NCBI GenBank assembly: GCA_032622095.1
Contig: CP136063.1
Location: 276,327,426 to 276,391,425 of the forward strand
Length of the DNA stretch: 64,000 bases
Direction: 5' to 3'
From: Siphonodentalium dalli
Taxonomy: Eukaryota; Mollusca; Scaphopoda; Gadilida; Siphonodentaliidae
The notes below the pieces were generated by a model. That model saw nothing but the letters and a program-made list of their open reading frames with translations, ran no database searches and had not been told where the DNA came from. This document shows, in pieces, positions 1-11,449 of the stretch. Every line of letters begins with the position of its first letter. Position 1 is the stretch's first letter. Position numbers and translations under genes: made by a program.

Positions 1-658
1 GCATGGTGAAATCGCGCAACGAATTAATTACGTTGCTTCCGTGTACACCTATTTTCGCTGTAGTAAACACAACACAAGTCAGTTTATTTCTCATCATCTC
101 ATGTTCTTTTAATCATTAAGGCCGTACAAATACTCTGAAAGGTGAATTTGATAACGAGGATACGATATCAAAAGGTATCAATGATTGTTACCCCGCATTC
201 CCTATTAGTTTTTATTACTGTTTGGATGTTAAATCGTCAAATATATTTGTGCGCCGTTGATTAAAAATGTTATGCCAGAATCGGAGCCGGAATGAATATT
301 ACCGTTTGTCGGTAAACTGTTGAGAAATAGCACTCATTCAGGTAACTTGTATTGGATGCATGTACCGGTATAGTGTGTACAGTATTATGTTCCCTAAATA
401 TGGTAATAGGCAGATAGCCAGATAATGTGATTGAGATATTCTAGTCATGTTTTATTTTCATTTTGTTGTTTATTTCAAATTTTATTTTTCAAATCATAAC
501 TATACACATACCCGGTATATCTAGTCACACACATTAGTTTTATGCCAATATAAATGATCATTATATTATTTCACACTTATGATCATATGATGCTGAATTG
601 CAGTCAAACACAATACACAGACTCACTTGCATTCTAGCACTGCCACTCGACATGGACA
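1..658. other. AT-rich stretch, no gene seen
   Basis: No open frame, RNA gene or clear repeat with both ends could be supported here. The sequence is AT-rich and of low complexity in places. It ends at the left target duplication of the Harbinger-type element. Confidence 0.6.
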
Positions 659-1184
659 TTAGGCCAAATAAAAAAGATAATATGTTTCCGTACATCGACC
701 GACCCTAAAAATAACCCGCCGACCCTAATCTTTTTATTGATATTTTGAGAAAAAGTCAAACTTTTCTAAAAAAAAAATAAATAATTTTTTTACCGCCAAT
801 GCTCATAAATATTGATAATCATTAGGTGCAAAACACATGGTTTCTAACATAAGCCTGTGATAAGTGACATGAAGTGTGACAGTTGTCTCAAAAGCCACAG
901 GTTTGTGATGGGTTGTGGATTGATAGGCATGAATCTTGCAATTTTAATTTCAAGAGAGTGGATCTCATGCCTGCTTTACCATTATGCCTTGTTTGGGACT
1001 TATGGAACATATTCATGAGTTCCAAATAAACATGCATGCCCATTTATTATTTTCTTGACAGCATGAGAAATGTACATTTCCATTTCGTTTGACACTTAAT
1101 ATTCGAACAACATTTTACTGGTACACTTCATTGCTTCACCCACCATGTTTCTTTTGCACCCATTTAAAAATGCTGGGTGCTATC

Positions 1185-1516
1185 TAAAGGGGTACTGAAT
1201 CTGCCAATCATGGGACCATCTCCTTTTATACTCAAGAGAATATATGCAGCAAATTAATGCATTTGAGCCATGGATTAGTGCCAAATACACTGATGTGTTC
1301 TATGAGAACGATGCAAACAACATGGTAATTTATATGACTGGAGTCATAAATTCATTTTCAATATACTTACCATGTTGTTTGCACCATTCATAGAGCACAT
1401 AAGTGTATTTGGCATTAATACATGCCTCAAATTCATTCATTTGTTGCATATATTCTGTTGAGTATACAAGGAGATAGTCCTACAAATAACCGGATTCAGG
1501 GTACAGTACCCCTTTA
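1185..1516. repeat. Foldback (palindromic) MITE, AAAGGGGTACTG termini
   Basis: The two halves are imperfect inverted copies: the left starts TAAAGGGGTACTGAAT and the right ends CAGTACCCCTTTAA. Matching inner blocks include CCATGTTGTTTGCA against its complement. The arms have diverged and carry small indels, so it is an older insertion nested in the Harbinger-type element. The target duplication is ambiguous (TA or TTAA). Confidence 0.6.
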
Positions 1517-1589
1517 ATATATTATTTTGTTCAAAATAAATGTTTTGTTTTGATAAACTTGCTTTTATAATTGACACCAACTAATGCTA

Positions 1590-1850
1590 CACAGGTTTTG
1601 AAAATGTGCTGAACAGTATATTCGTGTCTTGTCATGATTTCTGTTAGAGGATCTTTGTATAGGTTGCAAGGAAATTTAAAATTAACTGAAGACGAACTGC
1701 TGGTGGCTGCCAGACTTTCGGGAACACACTTAAAGTAACTGCATTAGTGCTGATCACAAACCCTGTGTACCCTTCAGCAGATTTTCAAAACCTGTGTACT
1801 GTAAAATACCCTTCAGCACTTTTATTTGGTGAGTGACCCCCTTCAGCCCA
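1590..1850. repeat. Partial copy of the CTGAAGGG foldback family
   Basis: The segment shares an ordered series of blocks with 2495-2778, including ATGATTTCTGTTAGAG, CCAGACTTTC and ACAAACCCTGTGTACCC. The left terminus is missing or degenerate, so this is a truncated relative of the copy at 2452-2778. Confidence 0.55.
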
Positions 1851-2375
1851 ACTGACATCTTCAACAATCAGGCAGAATATCCCATATGAACAATTCAAAT
1901 ATATAGGTTCTATAATATTTTCGGACAGTCGGAGAATATGAAGCCCCATCCCTCTGAGTTTATGGCCAAAATCAGTATGTGAATACTGAAACACACTATT
2001 AAGAATAACAGCAAGTTTGATATCTTGTTCAATGTTAATGTATATTTCCACAAGTAATACTTTCCCTACAACACAAGTAGGCATTTTATGTCATTTCGGT
2101 CGAGGTAGTTCAATATTTCTGCAGCTGGAAAAAAATATCAAAAAATAATAAAAAAAAAACATTTCCCTGCCTACCTACCCTAATTTTTTCTCTCCGTTAT
2201 CGGAAACATATTATCTTTTTTATTTGGCCTTAACAATATAATAGTAACAATATGATACATAATTTACAATTATAAAAGGACATGTACCTCACAAGTTATG
2301 GTGATAAAATTGGCGTGTTTTCTTTGTAATATGATGAAGCATAATTAGATTTTGTTCACATTAGTCATTTTTATT

Positions 2376-2451
2376 AATATAAACCGAAACCGAGACTCAA
2401 CTCTTTTTCCACAACCGAAACCGAGGCAAATTTTCACAACCGCCCATCTCT
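2376..2451. repeat. Possible truncated hAT terminus
   Basis: The stretch has two ACCGAAACCGAG blocks and ends ACCGCCCATCTCTA, which resembles the 3' end of hAT-type elements (complement TAGAGATGGGCGGT). No matching 5' end or target duplication was found, so only a solo end is suggested. Confidence 0.3.
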
Positions 2452-2778
2452 ACTGAAGGGGTGACTCTCACCAAAAAAAGTGCTGAAGGGTACACAGGAT
2501 TTTCAAAATGTGCTGAAGGTAACACAGGTTCAGAAATTTCATTCTAATGGACATTCAGTTTTCGTATCTGCCATGATTTCTGTTAGAGATTAATTGTTTA
2601 CGTTTCCAATAAATATTAAAATGTACTGAAAACAAACTGCTAATGGGCGCCAGACTTTCATAAACACAATTTAAGTAACGATGTTCGTGCCGATCACAAA
2701 CCCTGTGTACCCTTCAGCACGTTTTGAAAATCCTGTGTACCCTTCATCACTTTTTTTGGTGATAGTGACCCCTTCAGT
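2452..2778. repeat. CTGAAGGG foldback MITE
   Basis: The termini are inverted copies: ACTGAAGGGGTGAC at left and GTGACCCCTTCAGT at right. The inverted arms continue through GTGCTGAAGGGTACACAGG and its complement. A spacer of about 170 bp separates them. The right end lies 23 bp upstream of the hAT-interrupted exon. Confidence 0.65.
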
Positions 2779-3350
2779 CTTAGTATCTTCATTCTGCAAG
2801 TATGTTTCCTTGCTAGAGCTGGGACGGTTATGCGGTTAACCGGTTAACCACCAACTATGGCCGTTACCGGTCACGGATTTGCCGTGGTCGGTTAACCGTA
2901 ACATCACTATTATAGTGTATGATCACTGTGATGGTCAGCTATAACTGGCTATAAGAGGGTTAATCTGTCTCCGTCAATTAAAATGAATCCGTGATTGACG
3001 GAACAACATCAAACGCGGTGTGTCGGCTCTTTGAAGGCTTGATTAATTAGCATTTAATTAGCATTACTCCAACTAAATTTGGGTGTGAACTCATAACACA
3101 ACTATTGTGTTTTCAAATTGATCCCAAGAAAATATAAATTGAGCCCAATAATTTCCACGAGCAGTCCTGCTTTCTATGATATACTTTTAAAAGTTGCCAC
3201 GTTCTCTGGTGTTAATTCGTTTACAATCTTTGTGGCTCAATTGCCGTTAATTAATCTTGGATTATTTCATTTTAACATGAGGCAATATATATATCAGAGC
3301 AGCTAATATTTATATTAAATCATTTTTGAACCATTACATTTAAAATAGTA

Positions 3351-3599
3351 TCAGATAATGAGTTTTTCCATTCGAATATTAATCCACCTCGAATTTATAG
3401 AGTTATTGTTCTTGTTGCAGAACGTACATAATACGTTTCGTCGATTACCGCAAAATTCATAATTTTTTTCTTCTTCGAGGAAGATTCTGACTACGACCTG
3501 GAGTTCGGTGGTTTCGACGACGATGGACTTGTCGTCTTCTGAACTTTGTTGTTTGAACTTTGTGCTATTTATGTGCGCTATTAACCGTTCCATACGCAT
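3351..3599 (-). CDS. Unrecognised acidic open frame inside the hAT-type element
   Basis: The 82-residue frame is rich in Glu, Ser and Asn and has a C-x9-C-x2-C cluster near its end (FCGNRRN...CTFC). I do not recognise a domain. It is absent from the related element at 24716-26084, so it could be a leftover of transposase coding sequence, a captured piece, or chance. Confidence 0.15.
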   Translation of the reverse strand: MRMERLIAHINSTKFKQQSSEDDKSIVVETTELQVVVRIFLEEEKNYEFCGNRRNVLCTFCNKNNNSINSRWINIRMEKLII

Positions 3600-3800
3600 G
3601 TTTACAACGTATAAATTGTATTTTTTGTTTTACCTGTCGACATCTGTATCTTGTTATTATTATATGATTTTATCTTAATAAAACGCATCATTCTCTTTAT
3701 ATAACGCAACTACTCTTGGTATCAGTATAAAATACGATGGTAAACCAGCATCTCAAGGCTAACTGAGATTTTGCACGGGGGGATCCCCGTGAGTAAGCGG

Positions 3801-4279
3801 AGGCGGATAGCTCAGTTGGTTTGTGGGCCGACCTCTGAGCTACACATTCGACACGGTCGAGGGTTCAAATCCGACAAAATATCGGTCGGACTTTGTGTCG
3901 CCATCTGCATTCCCAGTACCACGGGCATCACAAATCAATCATCGATGCCACGATCAGTGATCTGAGAAAGATTCCAGAAGCCAAAGAGTCTCAGACAAAA
4001 TTTGAAAAAATGCGTACTGGACTAAATTCATACCTCTGCTCCTCTCGTAATGTCATGACCAGGGATGACACTACACTTGGCACACCGTCGGATCGGGAGC
4101 CGACGCTAATGGCTGTCCCGTGTGCAACAATGTGCGCACGTTAAAGATCCCTACCGTGGCGAAGAAGTCACGGGTTCGGCAAAAAAACTTCCTGGAAAAA
4201 TTATGGATCTACTCGATCCCGTCCTGTAAAAGCCAGCCTTGGTCACTAGGACGTAACAACTACAGATACAGATACAGAA
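3801..4279 (+). mobile_element. tRNA-derived SINE
   Basis: The head carries an RNA polymerase III A box, TAGCTCAGTTGG at 3808-3819, and a B box, GGTTCAAATCC at 3862-3872, at tRNA-like spacing. The body has a conserved-looking block TGTGCGCACGTTAAAGATCC at 4130-4149. The 3' end is a short tandem tail of ACAGAT units (about 4258-4279). This layout (tRNA head, central domain, simple-repeat tail) is that of V-/Meta-type invertebrate SINEs. It lies inside the hAT-type element and is therefore younger than it. Clear target-site duplications were not found. Similar ATACAGATAC tails occur near 7826-7842. Confidence 0.75.
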
Positions 4280-4980
4280 GCCCATGCAGTACCCACTTTT
4301 TGGACAAAAACGTGCACGTGCCCCCTGGGCTTACTGACGGGGTGTATACAGTACTTAATTAGATATGTGATTATGTGTGTCATGGGTGACAACTTCTTTG
4401 TATAATGGGCAGGAGCCGTTCTCAAACTTACCATGTCAGTGAGCATCACAATCATCGCCTTTCTGCATACTGGGCTTACCCACCCATAATAGTACCTATA
4501 ATATGTGGTTAACCGGTTAATCGCGGTTTTTTGCCGTTCATAACCGGTCACGAAAAACCCATAACCGTCCCAGCTCTATTCCTTGCATTCACTGCGATTT
4601 AGAGGTCCGACCAAAGCAACATGCCGTTGATTGTGATGTTTGTGGCCGCTGGCAACACCGACTATGTGACACTGGAATCGACCACGTGCAGTACTTCCAT
4701 GCCAAACGAGGGACCGTCGCCCTTAATTTCATTTGCAAGCCTTGCAAAAAAAGGTAATTATTGTATACTTACGGTCCTGTGTTCTGTAAATCACTTTGTA
4801 ATATTTTAATGCATCGTTGATGCATTTTTGTGTTCATAAGTTATATTACATGTGTATTTATTGTTGTCCGTGTTGTTACATCAAATAAAAATCTATAAAG
4901 ATCAACCCAGTTTCGGTAAACAAACATCTCATAATCCCCTCACACCTCCTAATTAGCCACTGATTACCGCTAATTGATTT

Positions 4981-5062
4981 TTGGGGGGCGGGTTGTCCGG
5001 GGGCGGGTTGTCTCGGAGTGAAAGGGAGCGGGTCGTCTCGGGGGCGGGTAGTCACGGACCCC
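4981..5062 (+). repeat. G-rich imperfect tandem repeat, G-quadruplex-capable
   Basis: Four to five copies of a roughly 16-20-base unit GGGGGCGGGTTGTC occur in an otherwise AT-rich region. Closely spaced runs of three or more G could form a quadruplex on this strand. No promoter or gene next to it could be supported. Confidence 0.5.
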
Positions 5063-6476
5063 TGTATTCAGTTGATTACATGTGCGTTGGTCATAATTGT
5101 TACTTTTATAGAAATCATAGCGTTTAGAACTCGCGATGGAACTTAGATGATGTAAGCCATGCTACTAAGTTCCAATAGATCTGACACTGGCACAGTGAGT
5201 GACACTGACTGACAAACTTGTCCAGTGCCAGAGACAGATACACGACATTAGGCCAATTGAATAAGAAAACTAGCAACAACCTGCATAAGTGTCTTTCTAA
5301 TGCGCCATAGCTTATACGTTTCGGCTTCGTCATCCATTTCCTCAAGGCAAAAAGAGTTAAACTTCTATTAACATATAAGAGAAAAGACCAAATTATCGCA
5401 TGTTGATACACAAAAAAACACGCGTGCCGGAAATTGACAAACAGTTATCTCCCATTTGAAAAAATAAAATTGTACGTCTTCATGGCCTTTCTGTCGAGAC
5501 AATTAGCTAACGGTCACACTAAATACCAAGCTATAAACGAGGTCTTTGAGTCGCGGCCTGATTGGACTATCAAGCCTCCGTTCCGCGGTTTAAGTTCGAC
5601 GAAGAGGTTGAAGAGATGACAGACCCATCCTCTTTTGGAAAATATCTGAATATAGAAACAGGTTCTGCCAATCAGTGAAATATGTGCATGTCTATCAACT
5701 CATATATATGATCTGTTACTCTCAAACCACCTAAAATATCCAAGTCTGGCATAGTGACTGTTTATTATAACAGAGGTTGCTCCAGTAGACTAACAAAAGT
5801 GTTACGCCATAATGCTAGATAATGGGCTGGTTGACAGACTAATCGGGAAATGGTTAGAAATTATGAAATTGTGTGTATCCTGTACAATATGACCTAAGTT
5901 TGCATATATAAGTAAACTGGTCCTGATGTAACTAATGCCTAGATCATTATGTGCATGTAGCAAGAGCGAGCAACTGTCTCAAACATTAATGTGACTATCA
6001 ATGGGTAGAAAATATATGTCATTAGTGCATCAAGCCAATCGGTGAATTATTTGCATTACTTTCAACTCAGATGATCTCTCACAAGACCTAAAGTATCCAA
6101 GTCTGGTACATAGTGCTGTGACTGCTTGTCATCTATATATATTTACATACTAAGTGTGATTATCACTAAATCCGATTGGTCGGCGCCCACGTGACTAGTT
6201 GCAATTATTTTTCGGTGAACGCGCAACAGCTCATAACTGCAACCCCATAATTACATCGACGCGTCATAGATATCGGAAAGAAAAACGCGTAATGTTTTGG
6301 GCGCATTTGGACTCACGCAGGATTGACTTTATAAATCATCAGGTTTCAATATAAAGAAATTGTTCCTGTTAACTTTTGCCAAGGGTGCTATGGGATATTT
6401 TGGGCTGGTTTTGTCACGATACACTTTTCGATTTAAATACATTTACAAAAGTGGCTTTTTCGTTAAATGTATATAA
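5063..6476. other. Unique AT-rich DNA with short direct duplications
   Basis: Two pairs of direct repeats are visible: 5660-5768 resembles 6030-6132, and 5772-5897 resembles 7025-7142. A 61-codon open frame at 5434-5619 (plus) ends with a Lys/Arg-rich tail, but I recognise no domain and no splice context. Nothing else was identified. Confidence 0.5.
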
Positions 6477-6628
6477 ATATAAGGATTAACTGTCATGTGG
6501 ACTGTTTTATGGAGATGTAACCGTGAGGTAAGTGGTCATAAATTGTATGGGGTTTTACACAAGTTATGACCACTTACCTCACGGTTATATCTCCATAAAA
6601 ACAGTCCACATGACAGTTAATCCTTATA
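6477..6628. repeat. Long hairpin, 65-nt arms, 22-nt loop
   Basis: The left arm 6477-6541 and right arm 6564-6628 are inverted copies differing by one substitution and one indel. Arms start ATATAAGGATTAACTGTC and meet at GTGGTCATAA / TTATGACCAC. This is far longer than a miRNA stem and has no terminal motif or clear target duplication. It may be a foldback element or a recent inverted duplication. Confidence 0.8.
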
Positions 6629-7024
6629 TATAAACGAGTAGGATCTGTCCGGATTTTCTCTCAGACCCCTGAACCAAGTTCAACCAAATTTGTTGCGGTG
6701 ACTCGGGGTACCCCGACATATGTTATAATGGTATTAGTTTTTCAAACTATTTAATTAATAAAAAATAAAATAAAACTGGTTTTGTTAAATTGAGCAAGGA
6801 ATTCAATCTTTAAAAAAATATATATTAAAACAATATATATAAATAAAAATGTTTCAATGACGAAATGTGCTTGAAGCGCACAAAGGGGCCACCACTAAAT
6901 GAAGGCTCTGTCTAAATTCAAAATGTGTGCGAAGTCCCACAAAGGGGGCCACAGGTATCTCCGATGCTGAATATAGGCTCCCAAATGGAGCCTTTTTCAC
7001 CTAGTTTAGTATAATAGAAGTAAG

Positions 7025-7142
7025 TAGCTCCAGTAGACTAACATAAGTGGTATGGAATATGTTAGATAATGGGCTGGTTGACAGACTAATCAGGAAATAG
7101 TTAGAAATTATGAAATTGTGTGTATTCTGCACAATGACCTTG
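7025..7142. repeat. Direct repeat of 5772-5897
   Basis: The segment CTCCAGTAGACTAAC... through ATGAAATTGTGTGTAT recurs with few differences about 1.25 kb upstream. The unit has no terminal structure that identifies it. Confidence 0.6.
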
Positions 7143-7479
7143 GTTTACAGATTATCAGAAATTTATAAAACTTTTTTTTCTCAATTAAAACAGCTTCTAA
7201 AAAAGGTTAAACTGATATTTGAACTAATTGAGATCATTCCCAGTCATATGAGTGATATCAGTAGAGTTTTATGCGATTTTAGACCAATTTTAGTGAAATT
7301 TGGGGGGGGGTGGGTGTGAAAAAATTTGAAGTGCAATTTTTTTTTTGCAGGTTTGGGGGTGGTTGATCCCGAAAATGCCAGATGCAAAAAAAAAAGGCAT
7401 ACCTTCCTACAAATATTTTTTAATAACCCCCCCCCCCCCGCCCACCCGGGAACAAAATTAAAAATTATATTATAGCAAT

Positions 7480-7508
7480 ATACTTCCATGGTAAAACCAT
7501 GGAAGTAT
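7480..7508. repeat. Perfect 13-bp-arm palindrome
   Basis: ATACTTCCATGGT and its exact complement are separated by three A. It lies just after a poly-C/poly-G stretch (7300-7445) that is probably prone to assembly error. Confidence 0.6.
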
Positions 7509-7943
7509 AATAAATATATTAATATTACAATTGTTTTAGTTCTATAGTATATACCAGATTTAATTCCCCACGCAAATTCACAATCAGATATCATATAGAC
7601 ACCAATTTCCTGATGTCCACCTTGTTTTGTTTTTGTAATCAATTCTAGTTTTATTGTAGAGGCGTGAATATATGACTCCCATGCCTCAATAAATTCATGC
7701 TTTCTTCCGCCGTCAAAATATCCCACCACTCTGACTTTGCTAATCACCTTGAAGGACGCTAGACGCCATGTTTTTGTGAAATAAAACATGTGATCACCAC
7801 ATGATCATATTAGTAGTCGAATATGATACAGATACAGATACATAAATCGCACGACTCGATCGTAGAAAATCTAAATTATTTGATACCTTGCGGGGCTTCC
7901 CCAGTTAGCGATCGAGCGGATAGGACGTATTATTTATAGTGCG

Positions 7944-8623
7944 TCTTATCGCTGTTCCCGTTGACTGGCCTGAGTCGCTTGTGAGTTGTGTGGCCTTCCC
8001 TTCGGGGACAGCTGCCCGAGCGACTTAGGTGAGCTGTTTACTGACTTGGCAGAGGATTTAATCCCCTCTGCTTTGTTAGCGACCTTGGGTAGACTTCGCG
8101 TTGTGGATACCCTAAGCTGGACATTACGCCAGACTAAGGGAGGCTTCGTGACTCTATCCGTTGAGAACAGGACTGGAGCTGCTGGACACCACCAGGGGCT
8201 CAAGACCGTCAGCAGGGATGTCACCACCGGAGCAGGGACGAGGAGGAAGAAGACCCCTTCACGTCGACGGAGGGACGCAGCTTGGAGGGCTGAGTGGAGA
8301 AAGAAGAAGGCAACTGTTGATCGGCCGGCTGCCTATTCCCACTCGGCTGCGAAGACTGTTGGTCGCCTGCGCACCACAGATGATGCTACCGGTAGTCCAT
8401 CTCGGGAGAGGACTGAGAGACGCCCAGACCACCCTCCCCCACTGGAATGCTGACTAATACCATGATCCAGACAGCTGCTGCTGATGCCGTGATGGAGACT
8501 GAGTCTTCATTCAACCCGATGACACCGGAATACTTCAGCCCGGAGTCATCCATCGCCACCATGACCACAACAACAACAACAACAGCACCGGCTCCTACTC
8601 GTCGACCGAGATTGAAGAAATAG
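7944..8623 (+). pseudogene. Retroelement ORF1/gag-like fragment
   Basis: GC-richer than its surroundings. A 155-codon frame (7986-8453) has an N-terminal acidic part, a block DTLSWTLRQTKGGF, then a strongly basic run RRKKTPSRRRRDAAW followed by RAEWRKKK. A second frame, 8462-8623, continues with acidic, Thr-rich sequence and ends at a stop. The 'SPSRRRRDAAW' style of basic motif is one I associate with ORF1-like proteins of invertebrate retroelements; this is family memory, not a match I can run. No reverse transcriptase, nuclease, LTR or poly-A-flanked 3' end is seen, so it is a 5' fragment or decayed copy. The frame change at 8453/8462 suggests a frameshift. Confidence 0.35.
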
Positions 8624-8629
8624 TCAGAG

Positions 8630-10960
8630 GTGCACGTGAGGACATAGCAAAATATAAAGAAGAAACGGCCAAATCCACAGCAGCTAGGGCGAATGATGTC
8701 ACCACCTCCAACAACAACAAAAGAAGAAGTACCACCTCAACGAAAGATAAAGAAACAAAAACAAAACATCATCATGTCTAGATAAAAAAATTTTATCTTC
8801 ATTGTTATGTTTCACATATTCATAACACTAAAATCATTTCAAAGTGGGTTGTAGGAAAGGGCATCCTGCACTTTCAAATCCTCCCTGGCCCAAACCAAAA
8901 CTCCCAATAAATAAAATAAACTTTGCGGGGCCGATCGTGCGACAAAATGTCGTACGATTTTCCACCGCACACGCTACGATTTGACTCGTAACTGGTTCCC
9001 GATATTTGTCGTACGTTCATCGTCAATCGGCAAACCTAGGTGATTTCCGTAGCAAATAAATTTTGCAAGAACGATAATCCGAGAAGTTGCGATTGATCAC
9101 ATCGTGTGCGGCGCGCTTAATGCGTAACGTTCTCAGCTCTGTCGGGACTCGTGAGCATAACGTTACGGAGTAGTGAGCGGAGTAGACTGAGCCAGCGACG
9201 GGACTACTATAGAACTTTGACCAGTAGCACTTAAATCGCGAAACGGGGGCTGGATTAATCCAAAATGTAATTATTCCACACTAGCTGATGTGCCCCACTT
9301 CGTCCGGGCTATTTAGGGATTTCTTTGTGATCGCCTCCGTCTGGGCAGAATATACAAGGTCGGTCCAGAAATATGCCTACATAGCGTATATCGTATATGG
9401 TTTCTGGAATTCGTTTGATGAATAAAGTTGAAAAATTGGGCACAAACGCATCGGATGAAATAAAAAAGGTATGGATGGCTTCGGAATAACTTGTGGAACT
9501 TATACAATCATTTATAGGTTATGTCATCGCATTCAAGTACACGTTCGCGACAAATTATTGCTCGAAAATATTGATTTTATAACTAGACCTAAAAGCCTCT
9601 GAGCGGACAGGGAGTTTGACGACCGATTTCTTCGGTAGATTTGTGATAGGATATCTCGACTTCAATTCGTTCAATTGCGCCGAGTTATATGTCAAATGAT
9701 AGGGAAATGTATTGCCAACAAGACAGCCTGATGATATTTTAGCTGCGATTATCGATTTCTAAAATTTAGTAGGGTTTTGATATTTGGTGTGGTTTTAGCC
9801 AAAATCGACCATTGGAACCCTTACACTGCATGGTATATATAGTCTATATTGGTGTTTTAGTTATTTTTCCCAGGGGCCTGTGGTGCAAATGACGCGTAAT
9901 ATATGTGTTATATCCCACTTCAGAGAGCGGACATCGTTTGACCATCATGACCGTTCAACAATTCAAAATCCAATTCAGCTGTACAGCGGCTGCAGTTCAG
10001 CAGAGTCTCGCGAACGCAGTTTAAATAAATTATAACGAGGCTAGCAGAGTTTAGGTTGTGCAAATGGCCTGTAGTAAATGTGCCATAACCACACTGTCAC
10101 TGCGGATAAAGGGGATACTCTGGCCATTCTTCTTTTTAAAAAGTTACTAGCATCAGTAATTGGCTGCATCTATTTCAATTCCAGGGGAGTTTTGAAATAT
10201 GGAATTACGCTGAGGCGTAATGCCATTACGCTTAAGCGGGGGGGGGGGGGGGTAAATAAGTGACCATGGCATGATTATATGACCGGAGTGAAAATCCGAC
10301 TCGTGTGCGCTGACCCACACCCCCGATTTTATCGGGCCCGATTTATCCAGCAGCCGGATTTAACCGAGTACACTGAATCGGGACCGTGTGCGCCCATTCT
10401 GGACTCCTCGACCTGTGACCTCTGGGGGCCAAGCTGAAACGGTGACGGAATCTGACGAGGTTTGCCGAATGTGTGTGCGCCGACTGTGCGCCGACACTTA
10501 TCCTTGAATTAAAGATACACGGTGTTTAGGATCCCCTACATTTTCGGCGGGAAAAAAATATTTCCGGTTAGTTAATTTCCTGTCGTATTTACTCGGCTTT
10601 TTCCGCGATGTTCAGCTGCCGGTTTGTTTACAAAAGTTGTGCCACTAATTGCCCTGATACTTTCTCACGCCTCGTGTTCCTCAGTTCACGCTGGTTTCCT
10701 CTCTCTGATCGATCAAAAATGGGCACAGTGAGTAGAATCAGTAGATTAGCTTATTGGATTCTTACATCAAGTAATTTGCAGATTCGATGCCTTTGAAGTA
10801 TTTGCAGACGTCAATGCAGGTGCGCGATCAACGCAAAAAGACGATTCACCGCGAAATGAGCAATGCCAGTGGTCCGAGTTTGCGCATGCAAACTTGAAGT
10901 GGCGCTTTCATTTCAATTTCAACTTTGTGACTTGGAAAATATGCCTATATAAATTTCATT
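8630..10960. other. No gene identified; low-copy DNA with simple tracts
   Basis: Contains a CAA-rich tract near 8567-8585 and a poly-G run at 10238-10252. Moderately GC-rich stretches lie at 8930-9240 and 10290-10500 (many CG dinucleotides, short inverted blocks such as GTGCGACAAAATGTCGTACG). I could not support coding sequence. Confidence 0.45.
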
Positions 10961-10984
10961 TGACCTTGACATTGACCTTGACAT

Positions 10985-11185
10985 TGACAATTGATTGTGC
11001 TTAAGAGCAATTGATTGCGCTTAAGGATTAAGCGCATATAATTACGCTTAAGAGCAATTAATTCGCTTAAGCGCAATTAATTGTGCTTTTTAACAGCATA
11101 ATCATTTGTGCTTAAGCGCAATAATTTGTGCTTAAGTGCAATCATTTGCGCTTAAGCATAATCAATTGCGCAATTAAGCGCAATT
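10985..11185. repeat. Cluster of palindromic GCGCTTAAGCGC motifs
   Basis: About ten variants of ATTGCGCTTAAGCGCAAT are packed in 200 bp, in both near-perfect and degenerate forms. The core is self-complementary. Related copies occur at 10203-10240, 12880-12925 and 14935-14998. The cluster lies upstream of the ~164-bp monomer array. Confidence 0.7.
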
Positions 11186-11449
11186 CATGGTTATATGTAA
11201 CTATAAACACCCCTGGTGAATAAATAGGTTTATCCATAACTTAGCCTTAGGCATCATCTCAAAACTACTATCGGGATCCCGGTAATTAAGCCGATAACTC
11301 AAAAACTATCTTCTAACTTTCCCGATAGATTCCGATAGAGCGGTCCCAATTTCCCGAAAATATTCCGATACCACATCTAAATATTCCGATAACACGCTGA
11401 GTTTCCAAATATTTCCCGATAAAAGTCCGAAAGTGATACAGCGTTTGTC

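Larger units (their letters stand above)
662..2229. mobile_element. Non-autonomous PIF/Harbinger-type DNA transposon
   Basis: The ends are inverted repeats of about 29 bp beginning GGCCAAATAAAAAAG and ending CTTTTTTATTTGGCC, with AT-rich subterminal sequence. They are flanked by TTA on both sides (659-661 and 2230-2232). A 3-bp TWA duplication with GG-starting termini is the PIF/Harbinger signature. No DDE transposase or Myb-like frame is visible, so this is a non-autonomous copy of 1568 bp. It carries a nested foldback repeat at 1185-1516 and a CTGAAGGG-family repeat near 1590-1850. The superfamily call rests on termini and duplication only. Confidence 0.65.
2814..4578. mobile_element. Non-autonomous hAT-type element (TAGAGCTGGGACGG family)
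   Basis: Terminal inverted repeats are TAGAGCTGGGACGGTTA at left and its complement at right. An exact 8-bp duplication, TTCCTTGC, lies at 2806-2813 and 4579-4586. Outer parts match the copy at 24716-26084 over about 230 bp at each end, while the centre differs. An 8-bp duplication places it in the hAT superfamily. No transposase core is visible. A SINE sits inside at 3801-4279, and an unrecognised 82-codon frame lies at 3351-3599. Confidence 0.85.
2802..4753 (+). pseudogene. PHD-type zinc-finger exon split by a hAT-type insertion
   Basis: If the insertion at 2814-4578 and one TTCCTTGC duplication are ignored, an open frame runs from ATG at 2802-2804 through 4587-4753. It shows paired cysteines and histidines in the order C-x2-C, then CDVCGRWQHRLC, then FICKPC, which is the C4HC3-like pattern of PHD fingers. 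The block 'CGRWQHR-C-TGI' is typical of PHD fingers I know from invertebrate proteins often linked to FLYWCH or MULE-transposase domains. An AAG|GTAATT donor follows at 4753/4754, and a possible acceptor (CTGCAAG) precedes the ATG. No downstream exon was found. It may be a host gene or a domesticated or dead transposase gene. The insertion breaks the reading frame in this haplotype. Confidence 0.6.

Noticed and set aside
3801-3880. Functional tRNA gene
   Set aside because: A and B boxes are present, but the acceptor and anticodon stems do not pair properly and the sequence continues into a SINE body and tail.
7946-8227. Minus-strand frame overlapping the retroelement fragment
   Set aside because: The plus-strand frame has the basic ORF1-like pattern and agrees with the downstream continuation; the minus frame shows no recognisable feature.
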